Part shown: piece by piece, positions 1 through 11,054 of the stretch | How the letters are laid out: every line of letters starts with the position of its first letter | How positions within the stretch are numbered: the stretch's first letter is position 1 | Assembly: GCA_030998225.1 (NCBI GenBank) | Contig: JAPYXD010000680.1 | Location: forward strand, 6,324,001 to 6,388,000 | DNA length: 64,000 bases | From: Diplolepis rosae | Taxonomy: Eukaryota; Arthropoda; Insecta; Hymenoptera; Diplolepididae | Direction: 5' to 3' | Program-made: the position numbers and the translations under genes | Notes under the pieces: generated by a model | Databases searched by the model: none | Told to the model about the DNA's origin: nothing | The model's input: only the letters and a program-made list of their open reading frames with translations

Positions 1-156
1 TGACAGCTGACGTTTCAAAGATTATTCAGTAAAATCAGCATCAGGTTTTCCAAGTCACTACCCATCTCGGAAAAAGTGCGTGGTGCGCCACAAGAAGTTT
101 CACTTCAAAAAAGTTTCAAGTCTTTTTGTTTATTTATTGTTTTGTATTGATTTGAA

Positions 157-1012
157 ATGGAGATTCCTGACGGTTATTTTTGTCACATTTAACTTTGTTA
201 CTTCCGAAAATGTAAAAACGCAGTGCAAACTCGGAAAAAGTTGTATGATGTTTATGGTGAAAAATCATTAACAGAACGTCAGTGCCAGAATTGGTTTGCT
301 CGTTTTCGCTCCGGAGATTTTGACCTCAAAGCTGCACCACGCTCTGGACGCCCAACTGAAGTTGACGACGACAAAATAAAAGCAATGATAAAAAATAACC
401 GGCGTAGTACGACACGAGAGATTGTATAGAAGCTTAAAATATCACATACATGCGTTGAAAGATATTTAAAACAACTTGGTTACGTTAATAAGCTCGATAT
501 TTGGGTTAGTCACAAATTGAGCGTAAATTCAACTCAGCAAACGAATTTTGTTGCGATTCATTGCTGAAATGTAATGAAACCGGTTTATTTTTAAAGCGAA
601 TCGTAACGGACGATGAAAAATGGGTTGTTTACGATAACGTCGTGCGAAAAAGATCATGGAGCAAGCAAGATGAGCCTGCACAATCGACATCAAAAGCCGA
701 TATTCATGAAAAGAAGGTTATGCTAAGTGTCTGGTGGGATTTCGAAGGTAATATTTATCTTGAGTTGCTCCCAAGGAACCAATCTATCAATTCGAATGTC
801 TACTGTCGCCAGCTAATCAAATTGGACAAAGAAATCAAAGAAAAACGGCCAGAACAGGCAACTCGTAAAGGCGTCCTCTTCCATCAAGATAACGCCAGAC
901 CACATACATCCTTGGTCACTCGCAAAAAATTATTGGTTAGGCTGAGAAGTGATGCCTCATCCACTTATATTCTTTCAAACACTTTACATTGTTTTTGGTC
1001 TGAATTGACTAG
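157..1012 (+). pseudogene. mariner transposase relic (DD34D), frameshifted, 3' truncated
   Basis: Decayed mariner transposase. The reading starts at ATG 157. The N-terminal DNA-binding region includes QNWFARFRSGDF followed by PRSGRP. The catalytic core carries the first Asp in VTDDEKW and the second in FHQDNARPH. Breaks seen: TAA near 190, TAG at 427-429, a frameshift near 560, and another frame change near 940 after which only decayed traces of the usual PHPPYSPDLAPSD segment remain. The third Asp and the C-terminus are lost. The DEKW and KKVML.SVWWD wording resembles cecropia-type mariners, but that subfamily call is from memory. The 5' terminal inverted repeat is not identifiable. It lies upstream of, or in an intron of, the gene whose exon starts at 1281. 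Confidence 0.88.
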
Positions 1013-1280
1013 ACTAAATAGGCGACGATTATAATTCGGAAAATAATTTTTGGGCGCTAAGGTCCCTTTTCTCAGATTGATTCACATTTGATGACTTTAC
1101 TACTTTCTTCGGTTCAAAAGGGAAATCTATAATTTTTTTTATTACACTTTGCTTTTTCCTGATCGGTATTTTACTATGAGTACAGTACTAGTAGTCGAGT
1201 ACCACGCCAATACTCAGCTAGTTAGTGACTTTTAGTCCTGAAAGTGTAGTAGACCAATATAAACATTTAATATCTTACAG

Positions 1281-1409
1281 AATGAGAGAGCCTACATAGA
1301 TAATGTACGTATATTCTCCGTCAATAATGGTCAGATACATGTAGTTTTAGATGAGGATTTGACACAAGAATGTGTGCAGTTTGGTAGCAATGGAATAATT
1401 TCCTACGAT
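1281..1409 (+). CDS. internal exon of unrecognised protein gene
   Basis: A 43-codon open segment lies exactly between a good acceptor (pyrimidine-rich, TTACAG) and a strong donor (GTAAGT). Only one frame is open, and it enters and leaves in phase 0. It encodes a hydrophilic piece with NVRIFSVNNGQIHVVLDE and ends FGSNGIISYD. The balanced amino-acid mix looks like real coding sequence rather than transposon. The next phase-compatible exon is 4729-4998. I do not recognise the family and assign no function. Earlier exons would lie upstream of the window. Confidence 0.5.
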
Positions 1410-1738
1410 GTAAGTATATATTGATCATGCTACAGATATTAGTATATCTAAGAATTCTTTAAAATAACTAGATACATAAGGTAGTGGAACCATAGTTCGG
1501 TCACCAAGCAATGGCCGACCTGGCGTTAATAATTTCCCAAAGAATATAAAATGAAGAAGTTGATATCATAGAATTTGGGACGAAAATGCTGTTTGTGGGT
1601 ATGGCTGCAATAAGTTTTCTTACTTTGCGACCCACTGTCAGAATCTTTACACGCTAGTCATATGCCGTTATCGCTTGTGAAGAGATATCAACCGTTTGAT
1701 TCAGGCTTAAGCCTTGTATTGCATAATTATGAAAATTG

Positions 1739-3714
1739 TCCAACGTAGGAGATCGACTGTTGATTACCAACGTTGGTACAAGGTTGGGTGTACAACGGGC
1801 CCAACCTTCTTCAGACAGTGGAAGAAGTTATTTTTTGACAATGGATGTACAAGGTAGTCAACTGTAAAATACCAGTGTTTGTACAAGGTTGAGTGTACAA
1901 CAGGCCCAACCTTCTTCCGACAATGGAAAAAGTAATTTTCCGACAGTAAATTTGCAAGGTCCACCCAGTGTCTAATCGGCTCTGATAATTAACGCTGTAA
2001 TATAACAATGTTTGTACAAAGTTGATTCGACACTAGTATAGTCTTCTTTAAAGTACGTTTTTAACCGTAAAACATGGATTCAATAATAAAAGTATATAAA
2101 CAGTATTTTAGAAATGTTGACAGCCAGCGTTGAAAATATGTTGGTCACCAGTATTGGTGCAACGTTGGAAACCGGTGTTGTACTGACGCAATACATCGTT
2201 ATCATTTCGACTGTCCGCCGACAGCCGGATTCCAATAGTCGGAAGTTGGTATCCAGTGTTGGATCGAAGTTGGTCGGATTATTAATTCCTGCTTGAGCAG
2301 CAGCTCTACTTAATGTATGGAAATGCTGTTGTTTGTTTGAAGGACCAAAAGACAATTTAGAAAGCGTTTTCACAAAATGTTAGATTTGCAGTTTCTGAGG
2401 TATATGAATTTGGAGTTCAACGGGAAGTCTTGTTGTAACGCTGGATACCAACTTCCGAATGTCGGAATCCGACTGTCGGCGGACAGTCGGAATGATATCG
2501 ATGTATTGTGTTAGTAGAACACCGGTTTCCAACGTTGTACCAATACTGATACACAGAGAAAAATAGCATCTGGTCATAATGACTAGGAATAATGTAGTTG
2601 GAAAAAAAGTGACTGTAACGATGGAGACTTGTTGTCGCTACTTGTCCCATGGCTACAGTAACATGATTTGTAGCAATGGTAGCCATATTCTGAATACCTG
2701 GTCGTGGCGACTAGTTAACATCGTTGAAATTGTCCTTAACTTTTAAACCTAGCTATGAGAACTTGAAACATTGAGTTGTTATGGCTAGAATAACGTAGTC
2801 GCTATTAACCAGTGCAGCAAACTTCACATTCGTTGAATACGCTGTGTGCTGTTTCGAGTAATGCATATTATTTTTCATAGCAACTGATAGCAACTCTTTT
2901 GAGAGTTTGATTTAATGTGTCGAGCGGTCGAAACTGTGATTTTAAATCTTACTACTTTTAAAGTTTCAACCCGCTCTACAGATACCGACAATCAGATTTT
3001 CAAAAGAGGTGCTATGAAAAATGCAATGTTCCACGTAGTGATTTTATGCATTTGATTTTATGTATTTAATTTTACATAACTTTATAGTTGATACTTACAT
3101 ACAATGACTGTGACAACATTACATAGTCGCTGTGACTACATTACTTAGTCACGGCGACCACTTTTAGTACCTACATTGACGGGTCTACCATTGCTTGAAT
3201 TCAACCACAAAAAGTAGTTAAGGACCTTTTCAACTACATATATCACGTTACTATGCCCAGGATTTTTCCTCAGTGTAACCAAAATATTTCCAACGCTCGC
3301 TGTCAACATTTCTTAACTACTGGCTATATACTTTTATTATTAAATCCATGTTTTACAGGTAAAGACGTACTCTAAAGAAGACTATACCAGTGTCGAATCA
3401 ACTTTGTACAAAAACTGTTATTTTACAGCGTTAATTATCAGAGTCGATTAGACACTGGGTGCACCTTGCAAATTTACTGTCGGAAAATTACTTTTACCAT
3501 AGTCGGAAGAACGTTGGGCCTGTTGTCCACCCAACGTTATTTCAAACGCTGATACTTTACAGACGATTACCAGGACTGAATAGACACTGGATAGTCCTTG
3601 TACATGCACTGTCGGAAAATTACTTTTTCCACAGTTGGAATAAGGTTGGATCAATTGTTTCCTAGCATTGTACAACGTTGGTAATCAACAGTCGATCTCC
3701 TACATTGGACCAAC
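1739..3714. mobile_element. large composite foldback element, about 2 kb, no transposase
   Basis: The two ends are inverted copies: the left begins CCAACGTAGGAGATCGACTG and the right end carries its reverse complement near 3690-3713. Similarity between the arms continues inward for roughly 400 bases (about 1740-2150 against 3270-3714). Inside are further palindromes: about 2130-2290 is inverted against 2420-2555, sharing TCCGCCGACAGCC, and a central one is centred near 2950. The arms contain repeated ACAAGGTTGG.TGTACAAC blocks. Only chance open frames are present. It lies in the intron between the exons at 1281 and 4729. Confidence 0.85.
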
Positions 3715-4728
3715 ATTTAATCGATCGTCATAGTCGGAAGGGTGTCATGATTTCTGCTTGGGATCCTTCTCCTACAACAAGACTTTCCACAAGTAGTGGG
3801 ACACATGATATCATCGTTCAATATGAAAAGTATCAATTGACCCAACTCTTGTTCCATTACCCTATTTTTATGAAACAATGATTCTACGTTTTGGAAGAAA
3901 ATTTTCTTATTGTCTTCAAGTGTCTTCTTGGAATGGAAGTTAATCATTTAAATTGTGTTATGTTTTAGATGAAAAGTGGTGATCTTTTAATTCAAGGTTT
4001 CTTCATTGTAGGATTTTTAGATCAGTATAACATAACGGAATCTAGAGCTATATTCACAAGTATCTATCATCATTAAGTAACCTTTGACGTCTGAAAGTTG
4101 GTGAATCATGAATAATAACATTAATTTGATATATGGTGATTCCTTCGGAAAATTTCATTAATTTTAAAATAGAATCCAAAGTTTCAATACCCTAATGGAT
4201 TTCTTCTTGGGGGATTATATTATTTTCTGTCATATTTTTGAAGAGGTCAATTCAATGTAATATATATCATCCTAGCTCGAAATTCCAGTGGCATCCATGA
4301 ATCAATCTTTAAAGTATTTTTTGGAGCTATGTTCTAGATAAATAAACGAAATATTTAGTTTCTTCACAAAAGCTTGTGCGTACTATATACATTTAAATTC
4401 GTCGTAGGGCATAAGAAAAATATTATTATTTTATTTTCTAACGAAAATTGTTATTTGAGCAAAGAAAAAATATGTATGGAATATAATATATAAAGACATA
4501 AGTTTTTCCATAATTAAATAACAACTTGCATATACATTATTTCTTGTCAATCCCAGATAACGAAATAAAATTATTATAATTTTATATCCACGCAAAACTA
4601 CTCTTATAAGTAAAAACCACCCCCATATGTTAGAGAATATGATTAGATATTTTTGGACTGTACTATTGGTATCCTTATAAGTAACTCCCCTCTCCAGAAC
4701 AAATCTTTCAATTTATTTCAACCTTTAG
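3715..4728. other. intronic A+T-rich sequence, no gene seen
   Basis: This is the rest of the putative intron before the acceptor at 4728. No convincing coding segment, RNA gene or repeat boundary was seen. CCCAGATAACGAAAT at 4554 resembles the terminus of the element at 38,092-39,629 but has no visible partner. Confidence 0.4.
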
Positions 4729-4998
4729 CCAATGAAACATGGTTTAAAAAAGCTCATAAACAGTTATGCAGTTACAGTATTGGAATGCAACGAGACTCAT
4801 AGGTGGCCAAATTTTTTACGTATAGTGGGGGATTTTCTGAAGCTCATGCCCAAAAAAGAAAGAAGATATCTCAATTTTCCATGGAGTTATGAATTTTTAA
4901 CCGCGCTTCTTTCGTGCACCTCTGGAGACGATAGTGCTAACAAGGTTTTAAACCATTTCAATTTTCTGTTGAATAGGATGATTCAAAATGAAGTTTAA
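4729..4998 (+). CDS. terminal exon of unrecognised protein gene
   Basis: A 90-codon open segment follows acceptor CCTTTAG and runs in phase 0 to a TAA. It matches the phase-0 donor of the exon at 1281-1409, so the two probably belong to one transcript with a 3.3-kb intron. Readable features are HRWPNFLRIVGDFLKLMP, then KKERRYLNFPWSYEFL, and a C-terminus ending NFLLNRMIQNEV. It looks helical, with several Trp and Leu, and has no signal or membrane segment. Alternatively translation could begin at ATG 4732, giving a free-standing 88-residue protein. Function unknown. Confidence 0.45.
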   Translation, partial: PMKHGLKKLINSYAVTVLECNETHRWPNFLRIVGDFLKLMPKKERRYLNFPWSYEFLTALLSCTSGDDSANKVLNHFNFLLNRMIQNEV

Positions 4999-5339
4999 TA
5001 ATCTTCCAAATTATGTTATTTACGAAGGCAGTTAATGTAAAAAAATTATTTTTGCCTCTATTAATGCTAACGTTCAAAAAATCTATGGAATTTAAATTTG
5101 TTATTTAAACAAATGATTTTTCCAGCCAAATTTAAAATATGACATTAAATTTCAATTAATTATATTAAAAACCTCATTTACTATTTACTAATCTATTATT
5201 TATTATTAGTACACTAGTGTTAAACATATTTGATACTTTCGCGAACTGAGACAATTTTGTTCTTCAAAATATTTACAATTGTAGAATTGAAATCTTTTCT
5301 TTGTGGAAAAACTGAACGATGCACGCAAAAAAATGTGTA

Positions 5340-6056
5340 CAGTCTGTTCCACAAGAAAAGGTACGAGTTTTCTCAAAGTTTCAAAGATTTTTATTTCTTT
5401 CTTTTATGTCCTGACTGTACATTGGAAGGGCTACGGCGCAACCACCGATTCGTTTCAGTCCCGTTCAAAGTGTCAGATATTCTATCTATCTATCTATCTA
5501 CGCTGAACGTTACGAAGCGGCTTTTTTGTGCACCTATGCACATGGAAAAACGCTTGACATGGGCTACGGAAAATGTTGATCGCGATTGGTCCAATGTACT
5601 TTTTTCGGACGAAGCGTCCTTTTGGGCATAGGTTCCCATAAAATATGCCAGGTCAGCCGCTGTCGAGCGTTTCCTCTTGCGAACTGTTAAACGCCCCATA
5701 AAGATCCATGTTTGGAAATGCTTCTCACAGTGCGGTTTTGGCTGTTTAGAGCTTTTTGCTGAGAACCTCAACGCTCAAAAAATGCTTCAAATCTACGAAC
5801 ATGGCCTTCTGAGATCTGCAGAGAAGATGTTTGGAGCCAACAATAAGGATTGGCTCCTTCAAGAGGACAACGACCCCAAACATCGCAGTCACCTCTGCAC
5901 GTTCTGGAAAGCGGAAAATGGTATCACGACCTTGAACTGGCCTTCACAATCTCCTGATGCGAATCAGATAGAAAATGTGTATAGTGTCGTGAAGAGGAAA
6001 CTTGCCAATGGAAGGCCATTATCCAGAACAACGGCGACTTGGACGGTTTATTAGGT
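5340..6056 (+). pseudogene. Tc1-like transposase relic (DD34E)
   Basis: Tc1-family transposase remnant. The left end begins CAGTCTGTTCCACAAGAAAA directly after a TA, as expected for a Tc1 insertion. The readable catalytic part (about 5495-6054) stays in one frame apart from a TAG at 5629-5631. It has Asp in LFSDEASF, Asp in QEDNDPKH, and Glu in QIENVYSVVKRKL, giving the DDE triad. The N-terminal paired-like domain is missing or unreadable. A TCTA microsatellite sits where coding sequence resumes. The right terminal repeat was not found, so the element is probably 3' truncated. Confidence 0.88.
5481..5500. repeat. (TCTA)n microsatellite
   Basis: Five uninterrupted TCTA units inside the Tc1 relic. 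Confidence 0.9.
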
Positions 6057-6582
6057 GAGTGCGCCCTAGTGCTTTATGCGCACTGTTGTGCCAAACAAGA
6101 AAAATGAGGTTATCTTCAAAACTTCCGGAGTAAACGCGTAACTTTCTTTGAGGAACAGACTGATAACTGTAACTGGTACAAAGAAACATATGGTTGTTCC
6201 AGTTATATTATTAATTATCCTAACCATAAATATCGCTGATATAACATAAAAAATCCTTGTCACAGCTACACATTTTTTCTCCGTATGGAAGTCCATACAC
6301 TTAAACCATATCATTTTGAATCATATTCTCAAGAATTCAATAATATTGTACCAGATCGTTTTATGGAAGGTTTAGAATTTTACAGTTTTTCTTAGGTTCC
6401 AATAATTATCACTCAGAATTACTTATTACTTAACACAGATAAGGAATAGAAAGGCAGATATTTTTTTTTAATATTTAGAGACAAATGGTTGATCATAACA
6501 TAAAAATCATATAAATATAAGTATAGACTATACTAAATATAAGCATTGTAAATAATCTTGATTAATATTGAATAAAAAGGTA
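6057..6582. other. no gene seen
   Basis: A+T-rich flank between the Tc1 relic and a foldback MITE. A minus-strand open frame at 6066-6314 (82 codons) is hydrophobic but has no recognisable motif or splice context, so it is not called. Confidence 0.35.
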
Positions 6583-6822
6583 CGAAATAGTATATTGTGT
6601 TGCAAGGTCGCGATGTAGGTGATTCCCGTATGAATGTGAGGCCAGCACAAGACGCAAGAGCAAACGATGCCAAGGCGATGGATTGCCGATGTCGAGTCGA
6701 GTGGACCAGAGACAAGACACCAGCAACCAATCGAAGAGGCATCATCTGCGCTAAACTGAGTACAGGCCTCACATTGATAAAGGAGTCACATATCGCGCCT
6801 GCGCAACACATACTATTTTTGG
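6583..6822. mobile_element. 240-bp foldback MITE
   Basis: The ends are inverted copies of about 60 bases: left CGAAATAGTATATTGTGTTG, right ending CACATACTATTTTTGG. Both arms share ATGTGAGGCC and its complement TCACATT next to GGCC. The arms continue loosely to the centre, so it folds into one long hairpin. It is richer in G+C than its surroundings. Open frames across it on both strands are by-products of the palindrome. Confidence 0.75.
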
Positions 6823-8554
6823 TTAGTTTCACATGAGAACTTTAGTATGCAATGTACCTAACTAGGTTCCAAAAATGACAATTACGTAACCCGCAAATGT
6901 TATTTACGTCGGTACCAGACCGACAAAAACAACAAGCCACCGGGTTTTTTAACAGATGGCGCTGATTTAGACGACACACAGCCGAACGATACGTAAATGA
7001 GTGCGTGTTCTAAGGAGAAGAATTGAGGGGAAGTAGGATTCTCGCCCTATTATATACCCTAATAGTGCGAGAATCATAAATTCCCACATTATTTGGCGAT
7101 GGAATAATGCGGGAATCGAAAATTCTCGCATCGTTCCAAAAATGTAAGAATCAGGCACATTGCGTACTAAAATTGGTGCTAGAATGGGGTCATTCTCTTG
7201 CGAGGATGAGACAAAAATAGTTCTAATTTTAATTCACACTGAAAGAATTTTTGAATTAATATTCGATATTCAAAGATTCAAAATGACCAAAAATATTCGT
7301 GATTAGTTATGCACTAAGAAAGTTCATAATCATAATATAAACATGATAAAAATTTGTAACACTGAAAATTATCATCACCAGAAAAATTTATTCAGAAATT
7401 TAAATAAAAATGTTTTTCTCAAAATAATTGATTGTGAATACTTTCATTTTTTACTGCTATCCCGACACGTCTATTAATGTTTGGAAACGTAGTACCTACC
7501 TTCTACTTTAATAGTCGTTTTGTGTATTCAATTTTTTTTATTTCCTCTTATTGCTGGTCACAAATGTATGAAATCATACTTTGAAAATAAAAACATTCCG
7601 GACATACAAATTATGTAGTTAACATAAGCCAGCTCAATTACAGGAGGTACATATTCATCAAGTTGAAACAGTTTCGTATTTCAATCCAGTTCTGAATTAC
7701 CAGTGTGTAAGGATGCTTTGTCCATCCAGTGTAACCAGAATGAAAGTCATTCCTCTTTTAGTTATAATAAACTCATTTGACACCTACATCTTTTTTGACG
7801 TATTCACTGACTCTGAATGTTGCAAAACTAATAAAAATTGCATCTCTATGCACAAAGAAAAATGCACAGCAAAAACATCGTGACTATGTGGTAAAAGTAG
7901 TAGATTTCTTGAGAATATTCTTCTTTTTTCTAAAAAATCCATGACTCACGAGCAAAATTGGGACAAGTGGATGAGTTGGGGATTATTTAATATTAAAACA
8001 CATCAAAACAAACCCATCCAGCATAAATAAGATACAGGATACAAAAGGTCTGAATCCTTTATGTGATTCCTTATTTAAAAAAGTAGTAAAATTGAAATAA
8101 GTATGTTTTTATTTTATTTTAAACTTTTATCTTTGATATATATATATACATACTGTCATCTTATTTTATTTTCTTCGACCTCTCTGTATCTTATCTAATA
8201 ATTATTCTTTGGATATGATGTTCTCTACTGGATTTTTCATGTAAGTTCTGTCTTATTATTAAATTTTTTTTTTATTTACTTGTAATTGTCACGAATGTGA
8301 AATAATTTTGGACAAATTCGTTATTTTGACAGCTCTTGAAAAGGACTCAAATTGAGGGTCGAAAGCTCGAGTGACTTAATTCTTTTTTAAATAAAGAGTT
8401 TGATCGGATCAATGGCATTTCTTCATTTATAATTATTTAATATTATTGTAATAATTTGTGACTTAGCAAATGTTAAAGAATGCATCACAGTTCGGTAAAC
8501 TTTAAAAATGTGAAGTTTCAAAATTTACGTCACAGATAATTAATATAATATTTG
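6823..8554. other. gene-free A+T-rich region with degenerate repeats
   Basis: No gene seen. The stretch 7030-7150 holds short direct and inverted units of the form GCGAGAATC or GCGGGAATC separated by ATAAATTCCC-like sequence. The segment 8430-8550 matches the reverse complement of 46,890-47,010 by eye, so it is an interspersed repeat; the mariner at 8555 inserted beside it. A TATATATATATA run lies near 8140. Confidence 0.45.
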
Positions 8555-9415
8555 TTAGTTAAAAAAGTTCGTGGCGTTTTCCGTCAGATGGAGTTGAAAG
8601 CAAACATAATCCAGTGACCACTAGTCGCATTAAGAACACTAGACGTCCGTTTGAAAGGTGACACTTAATGCTTTGTTTTGCAGAAAATCTTATTAAAATC
8701 ACTGTAGTGTATCAAAAGTTATTCAAGTTCAAAAATGGACCAGAATAAAGAGAAAAGTTGCTATATTTTACATCACTTCGACAAAGGCGAGAACGCATTG
8801 CAGGCTTATAAAAAAAATGTTATCTTTATGGTAAAGGTTCTGTATCAAAATCAGCAGCACTCAAATGGTTCGCTCGCAATCGTTCTGGAAATTTCAATGT
8901 CAAAGATGATCCCCGTTCTGGTCGGCCAATTACCGAAAAAAGTGATGTTTTCTTCGCAAAAGTGAACAAAACCGGCATATTAGCAGTCATGGCATAGTTT
9001 ATGAATTAGAGATCCATCATCAAACCGATTTAAACCATTTGCAAAAGGCTGGGTTCCAAAATAAACTCGATGTTTGGGTGTCTCATGAATTGAGTGAAAA
9101 ACAAGGTGTACCGACACATACACACACAGACACACCTCTTTGATGAATTACCAAAAATTAAGAAAGCTTGGCTAGGAAATTTTGATGCATACACTAAGCT
9201 AGCTTCAAGAGAGACCTGTAAAAACCACTTGATTCGGTTTTTCAACCAGAAACCACAGAAGTTCTATACTGATAAAAGAATAGCTCTGCCCGAAGAATGA
9301 CCAACAATTGTCGATAATAATGGACAATATTTGATCTAAATGAATTGATCTTAACACTCTGATTTAAGCGTCTCTATTTTACTCAAAAAACTCCACGAAC
9401 TTTTTCGACTAACTA
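8555..9415 (+). mobile_element. internally deleted mariner with both terminal repeats
   Basis: The left end reads TTAGTTAAAAAAGTTCGTGG and the right end is the inverted form ending CGAACTTTTTCGACTAACTAA, so both inverted repeats remain. Inside, 8735-8960 encodes the mariner N-terminus (MDQNKEK, then after a +1 shift LKWFARNRSGNF and DPRSGRP). A short DVWVSHELS piece lies near 9075, and the C-terminal block FFNQKPQKFYTD ... VDNNGQYLI is at about 9237-9340. The whole catalytic core is absent. Total length is about 860 bases against roughly 1.3 kb usual, so it is an internally deleted, non-autonomous copy. Confidence 0.85.
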
Positions 9416-10620
9416 ATATTATATAATCTACAACTTGTCCATATGTTCCAACTTTGCTCAAAAGTTGCGTAAAATTACTCGAAGTATTTTCCTCTATGTA
9501 TGACTTCACTGAAACGTAAATTCACACTATTTGAAATTTTGAAATACAGTTTTTAACAAATAAAGTTTAAATTAATTACATTATTTATCAAGTGAATCAA
9601 AAAAGTGGGAATGTTTTATTTGGAAGGTTTGGAGCTCAAATGACTTAAGGCCAAAAAAGTAGAATAATTACGATACTGAAAAGCAGGTAAAATACAGTAA
9701 ATTACCTTTTCTCATCTTTTTTCTCCAACAGAAGACTAATATACCAGTTAAACTTGAACTCCCAAACTTCTAAACTCGTACTTGAGAACCTCCTGTGTAA
9801 GTAATAAATTGTATTTCGTTCACTCTCGGGTTTCCGTTTGCTTTCCTTGCCTAACTTAGACTGTTTTCCTTTCTTTTCTTTGGATAATTGACAGATGTAC
9901 GATAATTCAACCATGAAAAGTTTAACTGAATTTGCAATAAGTAAACTACGAAAGAAAATTGAATTCTGAAATATTGAAGACATTATATAGAGAACACAAG
10001 GAAAAATCTTCAAATATTCGACAATCCTTTCATTTATTTTGTTTGTTTTCAAGTAGTAAAATTATGCAGTCAGAACTGGAATTTTTGAAACAATTTTCCA
10101 TTGTAATTTTCATGCTACGTGTGTTACATGTATAAACATACAGTTTTGTAGGAGTTGTTAAAATAGATTAGATTTACTTTATCCCAACTTTGTAACAAAG
10201 TTTTAGTCATCGTACGTAGTTGCTCCATATTCACTTAAAAGTTGGAGTCTCCAAAAGTAAAAAACAAGTTTTAATGAAATCTACTGAACGAATCCTGTTT
10301 ATATTACTTTTTTTAATGTTGTACATAGTCAAAAGTTTCTCATATCACTTATGATCCTAAAATTGAATTTATTTTTATTTGATGCCTGAAGTATAAAATA
10401 TTTTAAATCGATAATGGCTAGCTAGAATATTAATACTAGGAAGTTTAATAAATCCGTAGGATGACACAGAGATAGCACGAAAATTAAATTTGTATATTTT
10501 TTCCATGAAGTACAATTTTTCAGACGACAGCTGTTAAAATTTGAGTCCATTTTATGGTTTACTTTCAAAGTTACAGACGATAGAAGCGAACAAGTTTTGA
10601 TTTTTTTCATTAAAATAGAA
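9416..10620. other. no gene seen
   Basis: A+T-rich. The first part (9415-9480, ACAACTTGTCCATATGT) also occurs at about 47,018, so it is repetitive. A 116-codon minus-strand frame at 9702-10,052 is lysine- and serine-rich with no recognised domain, start context or splice sites, and is left uncalled. Confidence 0.4.
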
Positions 10621-10621
10621 A

Positions 10622-11052
10622 AGCGTAAATTTCGTGTGCTGATTAAACACTGTTTACTAATGGGTCAGTGATTAAAATTTTGCATGAGGATTTGGACATG
10701 AGAAAGCTAACCGCAAAATGAGTTCCACGTTTGCTAACAATCGATCAAAAACGCTAATGAGTTCGTAATTCAAAAAGTTTTTTGAACCTTTTTAACCGTA
10801 ATCCAAGCGATTTTGCGCGCCGTTTAGTAACCATCGATGAAACATGGATTCACCACTACACACTAAAATCGAAACAACAAGCAAAACAGTGGATAGGACC
10901 CGGTAGAACTACACCAAAGCGATCAGACACAACAATCGGCTGGAAAGGTTATAGCTTCTGTTTTTTGGGATTCTAGTGGCATATTGTTTATCAAATATTT
11001 GGAAAATGGAAAAACAATAAACAGTGACTATCAGTGTGCATTATTGGACCTT
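10622..11052 (+). pseudogene. older mariner transposase relic, left part (split by nested insertion)
   Basis: Starts KRKFRVLIKHCLLMG, then jumps to ILHEDLDMRKL, so most of the DNA-binding domain is deleted. It continues with in-frame stops to NPSDFARRLVTIDETWIHH (first catalytic Asp) and a decayed KTIN-like stretch. The copy is interrupted at a TA by the complete mariner 11,055-12,251 and resumes at 12,253 with YSPDLARRDFYLFPSL. It is older and more decayed than the insert. Confidence 0.85.
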
Positions 11053-11054
11053 AA

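Noticed and set aside
1281..4998. Exons at 1281 and 4729 as part of the foldback element or mariner
   Set aside because: Neither lies inside the inverted arms and neither resembles transposase; splice sites and phase match each other.
9702..10052. 116-codon minus-strand frame as a gene
   Set aside because: Lysine- and serine-rich with no motif, no splice signals and A+T-rich composition like its surroundings.
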